Origin: Calliphora vicina
Taxonomy: Eukaryota > Arthropoda > Insecta > Diptera > Calliphoridae
Direction of reading: 5' to 3'
Assembly (NCBI RefSeq): GCF_958450345.1
Contig: NC_088780.1
Coordinates: 37,905,667-37,969,666, forward strand
Length of the DNA: 64,000 bases
The notes beneath the pieces were generated by a model. The model saw nothing but the letters and a program-made list of their open reading frames with translations, ran no database searches and was not told the DNA's origin. Below are positions 23,229-35,700 of this stretch, one piece after another; the first letter of the stretch is position 1, and each line of letters starts with the position of its first letter. Made by a program: the position numbers and the translations under genes.

Positions 23229-24710
23229 TTTAGGTACCAAAATGTGTGAACTGTACTATAGGTACTTTTTTGTTCTTCTAATGGTACTTTTTTGAAATTT
23301 CTATAATAATGGACTTAGAAACATGAAATTAAACATATATGGTCCTAAGTGAGTGAGAATTCTAGGGGGAGACTTTTTGGTACTTTTTCTTTATTGGAAT
23401 GGTACTTTTTGTAATTTCTTCACCAATGAACCTAGAAACATGAAATAAAGCTTATATATAAACCGAGTGAGTGGCAAACCACAAGTTGGGTTTTTTTGGT
23501 ACTTTTTCTATATTCTAATGGTACTTTTTTGAATTTTCTATAACTATGGACTTAGAAACATGAAATTAAGTATATATGGTCATAAGTGAGTGAGAATTCT
23601 AGGGGGGACTTTTTGGTACTTTTTGAATTTTCTATAACTATGGACTTAGAAACATGAAATTAAGCATATATGGTCCTAAGTAAGTGATAATTCTAGGGGG
23701 AGACTTTTTGGTACTTTTTCTTTATTCGATTGGTACTTTTTGTAATTTCTTCACCAATGAACCTAGAAACATGAAATAAAGCTTATATATAAACCGAGTG
23801 AGTGGGAAACCACAAGTGTGGGTTTTTTGGTACTTTTTCTATATTCTAATGGTACTTTTTTGAATTTTCTATAACTATGGACTTAGAAACATGAAATTAA
23901 GTATATATGGTCCTAAGTGAGTGAGAATTCTAAGGGGAGACTTTTTGGTACTTTTTCTTTATTCGAATGGTACTTTTTGTAATTTCTTCACCAATGAACC
24001 TAGAAGCATGAAATAAAGCTTATATGAACCCGAGTGACTGGAGAACCACAAGTGTATACTTTTTAGTACTTTTTCTATATTATAATGGTACTTTTTTGAA
24101 TTTTCTATAACAATGGACTTAGAAACACGAAATCAAACATATATGGTCCTAAGTGAGTGAGAAGTCTAGGGAGAGACTTTTTGGTACTTATTCTTTATTC
24201 AAATGGTACTTTTTGTAATTTCTTCACCAATGAACCTAGAAACATTAAATAAAGGTTATACGGACCCGAGTGGGTGGGCAACTACAAGTGGGTGCTTTTT
24301 GGTACTTTTTCTATATTCTAATGGTACTTTTTGAATTTTCTATAATATAATGGACCTAGAAATATGAAATTAAGCGTATATGGTCCTAAGTGATTGAAAA
24401 TTCAAGCGGATACCTCATGGTACCTTTTGTTTATTCTAATGGTACTTTTTTTAATTTTCTATAGCAATGGACTTAAAAACATGAAATTAAGCATACATGG
24501 TCCTAAGTGAGTTAGAATTCTATGGGAGACTTTTTGGTACTTTTTCTTTATTCGAATGGTACTTTTTGTAATTTCTTCACCAATGAACCTAAAGCCATGA
24601 AATTAAGCTTATATGGACCCGAGTGAGTGGGAAACCACAAGTGGGGGATTTTTGGTACTTTTTATATATTCTAATGGTACTTTTTTGAATTTCCTATAAT
24701 AATGGACCTA
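23229..24710. repeat. 117-bp minisatellite with 236-bp higher-order unit
   Basis: Two related monomers alternate. One has tggtcctaagtgagtgagaa and ctagggggagac; the other has acccgagtgagtgg and aaaccacaagtg. Each carries paired ggtacttttt blocks and an atggacttagaaacatgaaa-type core. The block ggtactttttctttattcga recurs at 23710, 23947, 24183 and 24419 (spacing 237, 236, 236), then at 24536 (117). One truncated unit lies near 23610. Confidence 0.85.
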
Positions 24711-25127
24711 GATTTTCCAAAAAATCGAAGAATTTCAAAACCGCGGTTTCGGTTTTAAAAAATTAAAAACCGATCGGTTTCGGTTTTGTGATAATTTATT
24801 AAATCTTAAGTATTATAGAAACAAAATTAGTTGATAATATAGGAAATGATATACAAATCTAAAATTCAAACTTGACGGGTTATGGTTTAGTGAATGCGAA
24901 TTTAAAAGTGATAATCAATGGTACTATTTCCTTATTGCAATGGTACTTTTTGAATATTTTATAATAATAAACCTAAAAATTTAAAATTAGGAACACATTT
25001 TGCATTTTCTATAATAATGGACCCAGAAATATGAAATTAGACATTTACAATTAGATTCACAAAGTGAGACTTGCCAGTATTATTTCTTTCTTCTAATTGG
25101 GGTGGCGAAGCGCACCGGGTCAGCTAG

Positions 25128-25860
25128 TAAGTAATAAAATATAAATAACTCAACTAATTATGATGAATCGTGTTGATAATTATTGTAAAATTTAGAATTT
25201 TATTCGAATAATCGATTATTATTCGATTAAATTATTCGTAAACCGTTATGGATTCGGCTGTCTATAAAAAAAATATTTAAAACTTTCTTATTTCATCTCA
25301 ATTCAAACTTGTATATTCAAACATGAATTTTTCAACTGAAAATGGTTATTTATTCGGTTATTTTTCGAATAAATTATTCGAAATTGGCTTCATAAGTAAT
25401 AAAATATAAATAACTCAATTAATTATGATGAAACGTGTTGATAATTTTTGTAAACTTTATAATTTTATTCGAATAACTGATTATTATTTGATTAAATTAT
25501 TCGTAAACCGTTATTATTCGGCTGTATATAAAAAATATGTAAAACTTTATTATTTTATCTCAATTCAAACTTGAATTTGTGAACTGGAAATGGTTGTTTG
25601 TTCGGTTATTATTCGAATTTAGTTTCATAAGTAATAAAATATAAATAACTGAACTAATTATGATGAAACGTGTTAATAATTATTGTAAAATTTAGAATTT
25701 TATTCGAATAATCTATTAAATTATTCGTAACCCGTTATTATTCGGCTTTCTATTAAAAAATATGTAAAACTTTCTTACTTCATCTCAATTTAAACAATTC
25801 AATTGGAACAAATATGAAAAATCCGGCTATTTATTCGAATAATTAATGAATAAACAATTT
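25128..25860. repeat. TTCGAATAA satellite, third block
   Basis: Continues the array right of the Helitron; the taagtaataaaatataaat blocks recur at about 25386 and 25622 (about 236 bp apart). Confidence 0.7.
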
Positions 25861-25869
25861 TGTAAATAT

Positions 25870-27190
25870 TTATTAATTTTGTTTAAACCCTTATTAACGT
25901 TTCAAACTCTAATGGCTGTTTATTAAAACTTTGACTCCCTGCTTTCTTCATTCCATACCATTTATCAATTAGATTTTTATATATTTTTTGTTAAATCCTT
26001 TTAAAGTACCACCAACTTATAACTGGGATTAAAACAACATTAGCCTTAAAATTCAAGTATATTTTTAATGTCTTTAAAGAGAGTATTTAATTTGTTTACT
26101 TTCCTCTTAAACGAAATCAACTGTCAAGACAACCAAAAACTCCTCCGTCTTGTACATACTTTTCATGTCTTTTTTTTCCTTTTTTTTTTGTTTAAAACAG
26201 CACGAATACAAAAGATGTTTTTCTTATATTTTTTTTAGCAGTATATTGTTCCAAATTTTGTTGTTTTTCTTTTTACTTGTTTTTATTATTTTTTTTTAAA
26301 GGTTTTATGGCTTTTAACAACAGTTTTATGATGTTGACCAAAAACGTATTCACTGCTATACTAAAGTGTAGCTTGACTTATTGTTTTTCACAATTTTTTC
26401 CACTTTTCCTTCGGTCACTTGAAAGAAATTGTTCTGTCATCTTATTAAAGGAACAAAAGAAAATTATCGAAAACCCACATTAACAAGAAATAAATTGCCA
26501 GCCGATTTTCATAAACCGAAAGCGAAAAGCACAACCACTTATTTTTAACGAAAAATTACTTATATTAAAATTGAATTCAAAACAATTTAATAAAAAATAC
26601 TAACAATTTAAGCTCCTACACAAATATTCACTTAAACACTTCTTTCTCCCTTATCATAAAAATGTCTCTCAAGTTATAAAAGAAAATCAAATTACTTAAA
26701 GAGGAGCAAATAAAAGCTTTAGTGTTAAAGAGAGTTTAACTTCCGGTTCTATAACTTCAACATCATCTTCATCACTCATTTAAATGTGATGTGGTTAAAG
26801 TTGTGCTATTTTCAAATTCCATGTTAATCAAAACTTTAATGTGAGACATGCTTCCTTTACTGACCTTGGTCTTGGCTATATTTACAGATAATCGGTCTTG
26901 TTATACACTTGTGTCTTATGTATGTATTTTTTATTTTTTGCTTGGTTGATTTTGCTTTTGTTTATGATTCTCTATTTCAAATGCTACTGTCTCTAAATGT
27001 TAATGAGTTTGAACAATTTTTTAGCACTTGTGTTATTTTTATATTTTCCAACAGCAACAAATTTAATTTACAATGAAAACACAAGACTGCCGACTACACA
27101 AATAGCTGAAGTTTTGGGTTTTGTTATACAAATAGCTATTATTTCTAAGAAAATTGTTATTATCTACCAAATATGAAATGATTTTACCCA
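25870..27190. other. non-repetitive stretch without gene
   Basis: Moderately complex sequence with T-rich runs around 26170-26300. Short reading frames are leucine/phenylalanine-rich artefacts of base composition. No exon with supporting splice sites was found, although it could hold an upstream exon of the transporter gene. Confidence 0.4.
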
Positions 27191-27199
27191 CAAATTATT

Positions 27200-28650
27200 A
27201 CAGAATTGGTATGTTTTGATAATTTACCCAAATATTATTCGGATAAATTATTCGAAAACCTGGTTTTTAATCCAATGAATATAAAAAAGTCTTAAATAAA
27301 TAAAAAATTTTTTAATAAATAAAAATTTATTTTGAATCGGTTATTATCCGGATAAATTATTCGCAAATAGATCTCGAAATTTCAAATTGATTTTGATAAA
27401 CACATTTTTATAATTAATTCAGATTTTATAATAATATAATAACCGGTTTTTGTTATTTTGAATTTTATTCGAATAACCAGGTTTTAATCGAATATATTAT
27501 AAGTAACCATTTTCAAAAAAAAATAAAAACTATTCAAAATATTAGAAAATTTGTTAGATATAGAAAACTTCGATTAAAATTTTATTCAATTAATCGGTTT
27601 TTAATCGAATAAATTATAAATAATTTTTTTTTATCAATTTGGTTAATAAATTAATATATTTAAAAAAAAAACTTTTTATTCGAATGATTTTTAATCAAAT
27701 GAATTATATGGAAGGAATTTTAAAAAAGAAACCATTCAAAATATTAGATAAACTTTGTAAATAAAGAAACTTAATAAAATTTTGAAAAAAATGTTCATGA
27801 TCGATTAAAAATTTATTCGAATAACTGATTTTTAATCAACATGTAGAAAATAAAATTAATAAATTTGTGTAAGAATTTTAACCGTTTTTTATTCGGATAT
27901 TCGAATAACCGATTTTTAATCGAATAAATTATAAAAAAACATTTTTTCTTAATAAACATGTAAACATGTACATAAATAAAATTAATAAATTTATGTAGGA
28001 ATTTTAACCGATTTTTATTCGATTAAATTATTATATACAAATTGAAAACAATTTTCTTATTGGGTGTGTGATTTAAAAATGTGGAATTTACAAAATAAAA
28101 TCTAAAAATTTAAAAAAATCAGCATTGTTAATAATTAAAAATGTAACACTTTATTCTAATAATCGGTTTTTAATCGAATAAATTATATTTTTATTCGAAT
28201 AAAATATTGTATAAATAAATAATAACCCAGCTACAAATTGAAAACTATTTTATTAATAATCAAAAATTAAACACTTTTTTTGGAATAATCAAAAACTAAG
28301 TAAATATTATTAGAAAATATTGATAAATAAATACAAAAAAGTATTAATCGAAGATGAAAGAAATTTTTGGAAAATTTAGATCCAGTTATTATTGGGACAA
28401 ATTGGATATCGAAGAAATTAACTATAAATAATAAAAAAAAAATTTGTTCGATTAAAAATTTATTCGAATAACAAGTTTTTAATCGGAAAAATTAATAAAT
28501 TATTGACAATTTTGATCATCAGAAATAGAATCAAAAATTACTTAAATATAAATAACCATGCAACAGTTTAAAAATGTCCGAATAATTTAACACTCCATTT
28601 GAATAATACGTTTTTAATCAAATAAATTACATGAAATCAAATATATAAAA
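27200..28650. repeat. TTCGAATAA-type satellite, fourth block
   Basis: Dense ttttattcgaataac / cggtttttaatcgaataaa units with more divergent spacers than the earlier blocks. It includes a mariner terminal relic at about 28060-28095 (attgggtgtgtgatttaaaa). Confidence 0.6.
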
Positions 28651-29260
28651 ACCAGTAAGAGAGCTACATCGGGCTATATACCCTTCACCAAATATAAATC
28701 CAGCATTTTTAATAATTAAAAATTTAACACTTTATTCAAATAATCGGGTTTTAATCGAATAAATTATAATTTTATTCCAATAAAATATTGTATAAATAAA
28801 TAATAAGCCAACTACAAATTGAAAAGAATTTTCTTAACAATTAGAAATTTAACACTTTATTCGAATAATCAAAAACAAGGTAAAGATTATTAGAAAATGT
28901 TGATAAATAAATACGAAATAATCGAAGATGAAAATTTTTTTTGGAAAATTTTGATCCAGTTATTATTGGGACAAATTGGATGTCGAAGAAATTAAATATA
29001 CAAATTTTTTGTATTTTATTCGGTTAAAAATTTATTCGAATAACAAGTTTTTAATCGAATAAATTAGAAAATTTTTATCATCAGAAATAGAATCAAAAAG
29101 TAAATAATAAATAACCTTGCAACAGTTTAAAAATGTCCGAATAATTTAATACTTTATTCGTATAATAAATTTTTAATCAAATAAATTACATGAAATCACA
29201 TATCTAAAAACCAGTAAGAGAGCTATATTCGGCTAAGCCGAATCTTAGATACCCTTCACC
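28127..29260. repeat. tandem duplication, offset about 580 bp
   Basis: Segment 28127-28697 repeats as 28703-29260. Shared blocks include taatcgaataaattata, aaaatattgtataaataaa, tgataaataaatac and ttggaaaatttagatccagt-type sequence. Both copies end with accagtaagagagcta, the 3' tip of a family A element. The first copy stops about 46 bp into that element. Confidence 0.65.
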
Positions 29261-29903
29261 AAATTATACTTAAAAATAATTTTTTTTTTTAATATTTTTA
29301 GGTAAAATTTAAATTTTTTATTGCGAAATTATTTTATAAAAAAGTTTTTTTTAAATGATTTCTTTTTTTTGTTTTTTAATTTTTTTTAAAAAAAGTTTTT
29401 TCCAAATTTTTTTATAAATTTTTTTTTTAATTTTTAAAAAAAAATTTTTTAAAAAATATTATTGACAAAAAAAAATTTTCCCGATTTTGACCCATGGTCC
29501 AACTTACATATATATACATCGTTGCAATGGACTTTTAAATATCTATCATTAGATATCCATATTGTCTATATTAATGACTTACTAATCCAGATATAGATCA
29601 AAAATAGGCCAAAAATCGAGGTTTTCCCGGTTTTTTCCTTATATGTATCTCACCCATTTGTGGGCCAATTTTGTCCCGACATATTTATGTATGAATCATG
29701 TATGTAAGATATTTAGGGGCTACGGAAAGTTGATTTCAACATACAGACGGACAAACGGACATGGCTATATCGACTTCGCTATCTATAACGATCCAGAATA
29801 TACATATATACTTTGTGGGGTCGCAAATGAGAAATGTAGAAATTACAAACGGAATGACAAACTTATATATAACCTTGCCACTCATGGCGAAGGGTATAAA
29901 AAT
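29209..29903 (-). mobile_element. Helentron/DINE-1-like element, family A
   Basis: A nearly full minus-oriented copy. It starts agtaagagagctatattcgg with hairpin TTCGGCTAAGCCGAA, then the A/T-run core, ccgattttgacccatggtcc, ttagatatccatattgtc and ggacatggctatatcgac, ending ctcatggcgaagggtataaa. Confidence 0.7.
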
Positions 29904-29917
29904 ATGACTGAAAAAAA

Positions 29918-30202
29918 TTTTATCGGGTTAAAAAATATTTTCCCCAATTTTTACTCATTGTAGGCCAGAAAGTTCTATCACAAGGTTGCCTATATTAATG
30001 ACTTAGTAATCCAGATATAGATCACAAATAGGTAAAAAAAATCGCCAAATTATTTGAGGGCTTTGGAAAATTAATTTTAACATACAAACGGATATTGCTT
30101 ATGGACTCCGCTATCTATAAGTATCCAAAATATATATACTTCATAATGTCGCAAATGGAAAATTTAGAAATTACCTTATCACTCATGGTGAAAGGTATAA
30201 AA
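29918..30202 (-). mobile_element. family A element, partial
   Basis: A second minus-oriented piece directly behind the previous copy: ttatcgggttaaaaaatatt, ttgcctatattaatgacttag, gactccgctatctataag, ending ctcatggtgaaaggtataaa. The 3' hairpin half is missing. Confidence 0.6.
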
Positions 30203-30219
30203 AGTGAAATTTGGAAAGG

Positions 30220-30600
30220 AAAATGAAGTGAATCAGTCGTTGGTTAACATGGAACCGGTTTTTATTCGTATAAATTATTCACAAATGAATTTCGAAATAA
30301 TTAAATATAAATAAAGCATTAGACTGAGAAACATTTTTTTTGGTATTTTATTCGATTAAAAATTTATTCGAAAATTTTAAATTTTTTTTCCAATGAAAAA
30401 TTATTTGAAAATGAAATCAGTGTAATTAAATATAAATAAACTGAACTTTTTTTTAAATAAATGAAAAATTCATACTTTTCAAATAACCGGTTTTAATCGA
30501 ATAATTTATTTCAAAAAATTATTCATAATTTTAAACAAAATTAATTCTTCAAATAACCAGTTAGAAATTGAATAAATAAGTAATGAATTCATTTTAATCA
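30220..30600. repeat. TTCGAATAA satellite remnant
   Basis: Scattered ttattcgataaaa and ataaccggttttaatcgaat motifs, degraded. Confidence 0.45.
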
Positions 30601-30634
30601 CTTTAGAATAGCAAATTCTGTCCCCCAAACATAT

Positions 30635-31223
30635 TGTTACGTTTTAACCTTTTGAAAACGTTGGTTTATTTCCTTTAAATAAACCGGATACTTTTGATTG
30701 CAAATAAAAGCCGTTTAGTAGTTTAAAAATTGTAACAACTCTTTATTTATTTAAAATGTACAACATCAGAATTAAATAGTCACTCAATGTTTTTTATACA
30801 CGTTTATAAATTCGCAGAAATACAGACACAATTTATAATGTACACGAATTCACTTGAAAAACACAGCACACTTTAAGGCACTCAGTTGATGTTTATTCGA
30901 ATATTGTCTCTGATAAACTCACTAACTACTGCAACCTCTGCCATTTTTTATAACACTGCCATCTGCACTCTACATTTCTCTTTAACTGTCTAGAGGTTTC
31001 TAATACATACGCCATCTGTGGTGTACTTTCTACAATGTTCTTTAACTGAATATTCGAATTCGAATACACGGTCGCAGCAAACAGCGTTGCCAACTTACGA
31101 TCAATGGTCAACTGAAAGCTTGTTACAGTTTGCTATTACAGCACTGCTATTTGAAAGCATTATGTTACATTTAAATCAGCCGTTGAAATCGTTATATTTG
31201 AATTCAAGTACAATTTCGTAACA
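30635..31223. mobile_element. solo LTR with 4-bp target duplication
   Basis: The element starts TGTTACGTTTTAACC and ends AATTTCGTAACA, so the termini TGTTACG/CGTAACA are inverted. It is flanked by ATAT on both sides (30631-30634, 31224-31227). Length is 589 bp. The TG..CA ends and 4-bp duplication fit a Ty3/gypsy-type LTR left by recombination between the two LTRs of a full element; the lineage is inference. No internal coding region adjoins. Confidence 0.75.
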
Positions 31224-31227
31224 ATAT

Positions 31228-31704
31228 TTTGTAGAATTTCGAATGATTTCTGTATCTTTCTACATTTGCAAATTTGTCACCAAAACCTGTTTCAAGTTTA
31301 AAGATTCCATTAAAAAGAATACAAATATGTCTAAGCAAATAATGTCAGCAAACATTTTATTTAGATTTTTTCTTATGCAAAATATTTTGCCCAAAAAAAT
31401 AGAGAACGTGACCTGAATTTTATATAAAACATGTATTCTATTTAAAACATAGAAATAAAGGAAATAGATTAAAATACTAAAAAATAATTAATGATAAACA
31501 AAGAAAAAACAAGAAAATACCAACGAAAAATTAAACTTAAAGACAATTTTATCTAATCAATAACGGGTGACATTTTTGTTTAAGTATTTTTTATTGCAAA
31601 AGAACCACCAAGAATTTAAAAATAATTTTTCTGTAATTTAAAATTATTCTAAGATACCATCAATTTTTCTAACAAACAAATCTCTTCTCTTTATCTCTTT
31701 GCAG
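31228..31704. other. AT-rich sequence up to the first recognised SLC22-like exon
   Basis: Probably the end of an intron: a polypyrimidine run (tctcttctctttatctctttgcag) leads to an AG acceptor at 31703-31704. Confidence 0.5.
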
Positions 31705-32762
31705 GCTGAATCACCACTACTTCCCATCAAAGAGCACAGTTTAACCGAAACAAATAATAACGATAATACAACAACAACAGCAACACCAACACCACCTACA
31801 ATAACCACCACAACAACTCCAGATAGTGATAAGAATACCTCAATTAACATATCACAAAATAGATTATCACCAGAACTGCCTACAACACCGAACGATTTAA
31901 GTCCCTCGTACAACGGCAGTCGTAAACGTTTCTCCATACCCTCCCTGCTACCCATCTCACGCAAACTTTCCATCGAAAGTATAACACATCCGCTACAAAC
32001 ACTTTTGGGCATCAGTGAAGAGCAATGTCAGCGTCGCAACTCACAGCCCAATCTTAAGCGTTACCGTAGTCGAGACGACACATCGCGTGGTCGCAGTCGA
32101 TGTTATTCTAATCAGTTTTATACGAAAACCTCCACCACTTCTCCCTCACGCAAACATTCACACAACTACAACCTCTATCCCAAGGATTCGTTTTACAATC
32201 TCGAAGGTAAAGCGCCCAAGCCATCGTCTAAAATGCAAGCTAAAGTCGATGCTGTTGGCCGGGTAACCGGTGAATGGGGTAAATGGCAATTGAGAACGGT
32301 GCTATTGATATTTCTGTGCAAGATACCCTCTTCCTGGTTTATGGCCTGTATTATATTTACCGCTCCCGCTCCGCGTCATGGTGAATTCTTTTGTAAGCCT
32401 CCTCCCACAATAGGTGCCAAGAATCAAACGGCCTGGATTAAAGTCTCACATCCGCAAAAAGAAGAAGTCGAGGATCAGGAGTTTTCTATAGATTTTTGTA
32501 ATGTTTACAAAGATGCCCAGGAACATGCTCATCACTACTACAACTATGCCAAACAAGAGGATGAACCGAGAGTTTGGGAAGAGCCGGAAAATTCCAAAGA
32601 TGTTATACCCTGTAAACAGTTTGAGCATCAGGCGGAATTTCATTCGGTGATAACGCAATATGATCTGGTGTGTTCGCGAGATATTCTGGTATCGGTAACG
32701 CAGTTCTTCCATCTGTTTGGTGTGCTGACGGGTGGTATACTGGCGAATCATTTGCTGAAATA
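31705..32762 (+). CDS. SLC22-like gene, first visible exon
   Basis: Preceded by ttgcag and followed by GTAAGT at 32763. It encodes the low-complexity N-terminus (runs of T and N), the basic serine patches RKRFS, SRKLS and QRRNS, the first membrane segment, the large extracellular loop and the second membrane segment. It ends in a split TA|C tyrosine codon. Confidence 0.85.
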
Positions 32763-35700
32763 GTAAGTTTGCAGATAAGGAAATATGTTGGAAAGAATGT
32801 TTTTCAAAGATGGGATAATGATAACAAAAAATTACTCCATCATGCAGTTGATTTGGCATCATTATCTTATCTTGGAATTTTAAATGAGTTAATTTGAAGG
32901 AATTTAAATAAATAAAAACTTTTTGAAATCAAATACTCATTTAAACTTATATTAATGTAATTATGGTAATACAGTTGATATAAAGTCTAACAGAGCCTTC
33001 GATATACTAACTAACTGCAACTTGCTGTTTCTATTTATATACACAGTGCCATCTTCTAGAAGTTTCATGAATTATCTAACGGACAAAACTAGAATGTTTT
33101 ATTTCTAGAGCTTTTAGCAACTTTAATGTTAATGTTAGCAGTTTTAACAGTTAATGTTGTTGTACTTATAGACAATGTTAATAAAAGTGTGTTATCAACA
33201 TTGATGATAAGTAGAAGTTTCTATTGATGGAAATGTTTATAAACATGATGAATGTTGCAAGCAATCGTCACAGACCGCACAGTGCGGCAGAATCAAAATT
33301 TGTTTAAAATAAATCCAGCATTTCTAAACGGCTGGTCCAATCAGTATCAAATTTGACGAGGGCATAGCCAAGGAGTATTCGAGTTTATGGTATTAAAATT
33401 GGCCCTACAAAAGCTCCAGGGGCTGAGCTATGGGGGCTCAAATTAGGGTACTTTCGACATGTAAAATTTTTAAACACGTGCCATTTTTTTGGTTCCCATC
33501 CGATTTCCAATATTTTTATATTTTACGAAAGCGCTCGGCTAGGTCTCGAAAAAAACATGCTTACGTGTTCTATTTATCTCTTATAGTTTTCGAGTTACAG
33601 GCATTTCAAAATTTAAATTTTAAAATCTTGCCATATCTTGGTCCGCTTTTTTTAAAATATAGGTCGGACTTTTGGACCGTGGACTCGATTTTTTTTCTTA
33701 GACAACTAAATTATTAATAAAATACAAAAGATTTCATTGCAATATCAATTATGGATCCAAAAATAAACGATTTTCAATATACGTATTCAAAAAATAGTTG
33801 ATTTTTGCTGTTTTTTGGGAGAAAAGGTGACTTAACTCTTTTTTTATTAAAAAAAACTTTCTTTAAGAACGTATAACAGTTTTATGTTTCTCTATAAGGT
33901 ATATTTACGGAGAACATTTTGGTATAAAAAACATGTCCTATTTTTCGAATATGTCGCCCCTACGCCCTATGGAATTTGACCTATTTTTTTTATCTAAATT
34001 TCAACTTTGGGCCACATGTTCTAAAAATCCCAAAGCTGGAATCAGAAAACAGAATTGGAAACCTTGATGTGTTCCCTATTTATCCCCAAAGTATTTTCTC
34101 AGCCCCATGGGAAATGCGGACCCTATGGGCAAAATTGTAAAAAATACCATTTTTGTGATTTTTGCTCCAATTTTTAGGAATTGCGTTGACTTTTTTAAAA
34201 GTTTTTTTACACTTTGTTATTTAGAATGATAAATTGAAAAAAACGTTGAAAATTTCATTGGGTTTCGTTAATAAATAAAGATATAGATTACATATTACAT
34301 ATTTATGAGTTTCTAAAACTACAATTTGTATACAAATTTTAATAGGATTGCAAGTATTAGAAACAATTTGAGTTAATTTTTGGTCTTACAAAAAAAATTT
34401 CAAGTCAATATCTCAATTAGATTCAAAAATACGTCACTTTAAAACTCCGTCCTTCAAAAATATTTATAACAATTTTTAAAGTGAGAAAGCGCAAATTAAA
34501 CGTTTGAACTTATGATTTTTGGTACAACCGATTTCGTTAATTTAAAATTAGAAGAAAATAATCGCTCGTGCAGATTGTCTAATGTGGCATGAGCCCATGT
34601 CGTTGGTGTCTATATCATCCAATTCAGTCCTAAAAGAAGTTGGTAATCATTGACCTATATGGCTCTCCATTGACGGTGATGACCTGGCCAACGTCGTTCT
34701 CAAAGAAATATTGACCGATGACACCAGAAGTCCAAAATTAACAACAACAGTAACGTTTTTGGAATGCATTAGATGCTCTTGGATCTCATGTGGATTGGTA
34801 TCGTCACATACTCATGCATCCAGAAATGGATCTCATCTTGTAAAATGGTCGAAGCGCAAGGGAACGTTGCCATCATTTTGATATAACAATTTTATCATGT
34901 GCACGTTCTGTTGAACGCTATAACAGTCCATTGAGATTTGGCAAAACAAACTAAATAAATGACAGCTAATAAGACAACAATATGGCCGCTATCAACTGTC
35001 AGTTCGGAAATTCCTATTTGGGGTTATTTGACCAATATTTCGATGTGTTGCAAAAGGAATAATAAAATCAATATACCCCCATACTTTGCTAAAGTGATTG
35101 CGGATAGAATACCTAAAAGGTCTTTACCTTTTAGGTAAAGGAATCTTGAAGACGTCTTCTTACACAAGCCTTCAATTCGTGTCCTTGATATGTTCGAGGC
35201 ATGTGAAGAGTGCAAGATTTAGACAATACAAATAATAATAGATTTAAACAAATTATCGAGCCCTTAGCGCCAAATTATCGTAAGCGACATTTTCTAAATT
35301 TTTTTTATTGCAAAAATTAAAATTTTATGGACTAACTGATGTTTTAGCGTTCTGAGAATATCAAAATTGTTAATAACTTAAATTATAGAGGGTAAGATTT
35401 TATCGTAAGTCAATGTTTACATTTGACAGTAAACGAATTTTATCGTAAGCGACATTCAGTGGTATAGAAAAAAAAGATGGAAATAAATCTGTAACTTGAA
35501 GATAAATCTGTAGAATGAAATTTCACATGCGCAAAGAAGAAGTTGTCGAGTCTAAGTTCTGAACGTGGACTTCATGGGCTCACCAGGGGCGCGACAAAGG
35601 GTCCTCAAAGTAGGACACCTCGATTATGTTACATTTTTAAAACGATCCTTTTCTTCGTATGTGTTCCGATTTCAAAAAAATTACACATACATAATCTTCT

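Larger units (their letters stand above)
22166..25127 (+). mobile_element. non-autonomous Helitron carrying a tandem array
   Basis: The 5' end is TCTATATATATAAAAGAG; the 3' end is GGGTCAGCTAG after a short imperfect hairpin (GGTGGC..GC.CACC). It lies exactly between host A (22165) and T (25128). Uninterrupted satellite copies at about 20726 and 21925 read ggtttcataagtaata and show the empty site. TC start, hairpin, CTAG end, A/T insertion and no target duplication are all Helitron hallmarks. No Rep or helicase sequence is present, so movement would need an enzyme supplied elsewhere. Length is 2962 bp. Confidence 0.88.

Noticed and set aside
29643..29963. 106-codon frame
   Set aside because: Lies wholly inside a minus-oriented family A element and includes its conserved non-coding blocks.
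31644..32012. 122-codon minus-strand frame
   Set aside because: Exact antisense of the Thr/Asn-rich first visible transporter exon; its Val/Gly runs are complements of Thr/Asn codon repeats.
33261..33285. Transposon terminus at the palindrome gaccgcacagtgcgg
   Set aside because: No matching inverted copy was found anywhere in the intron.
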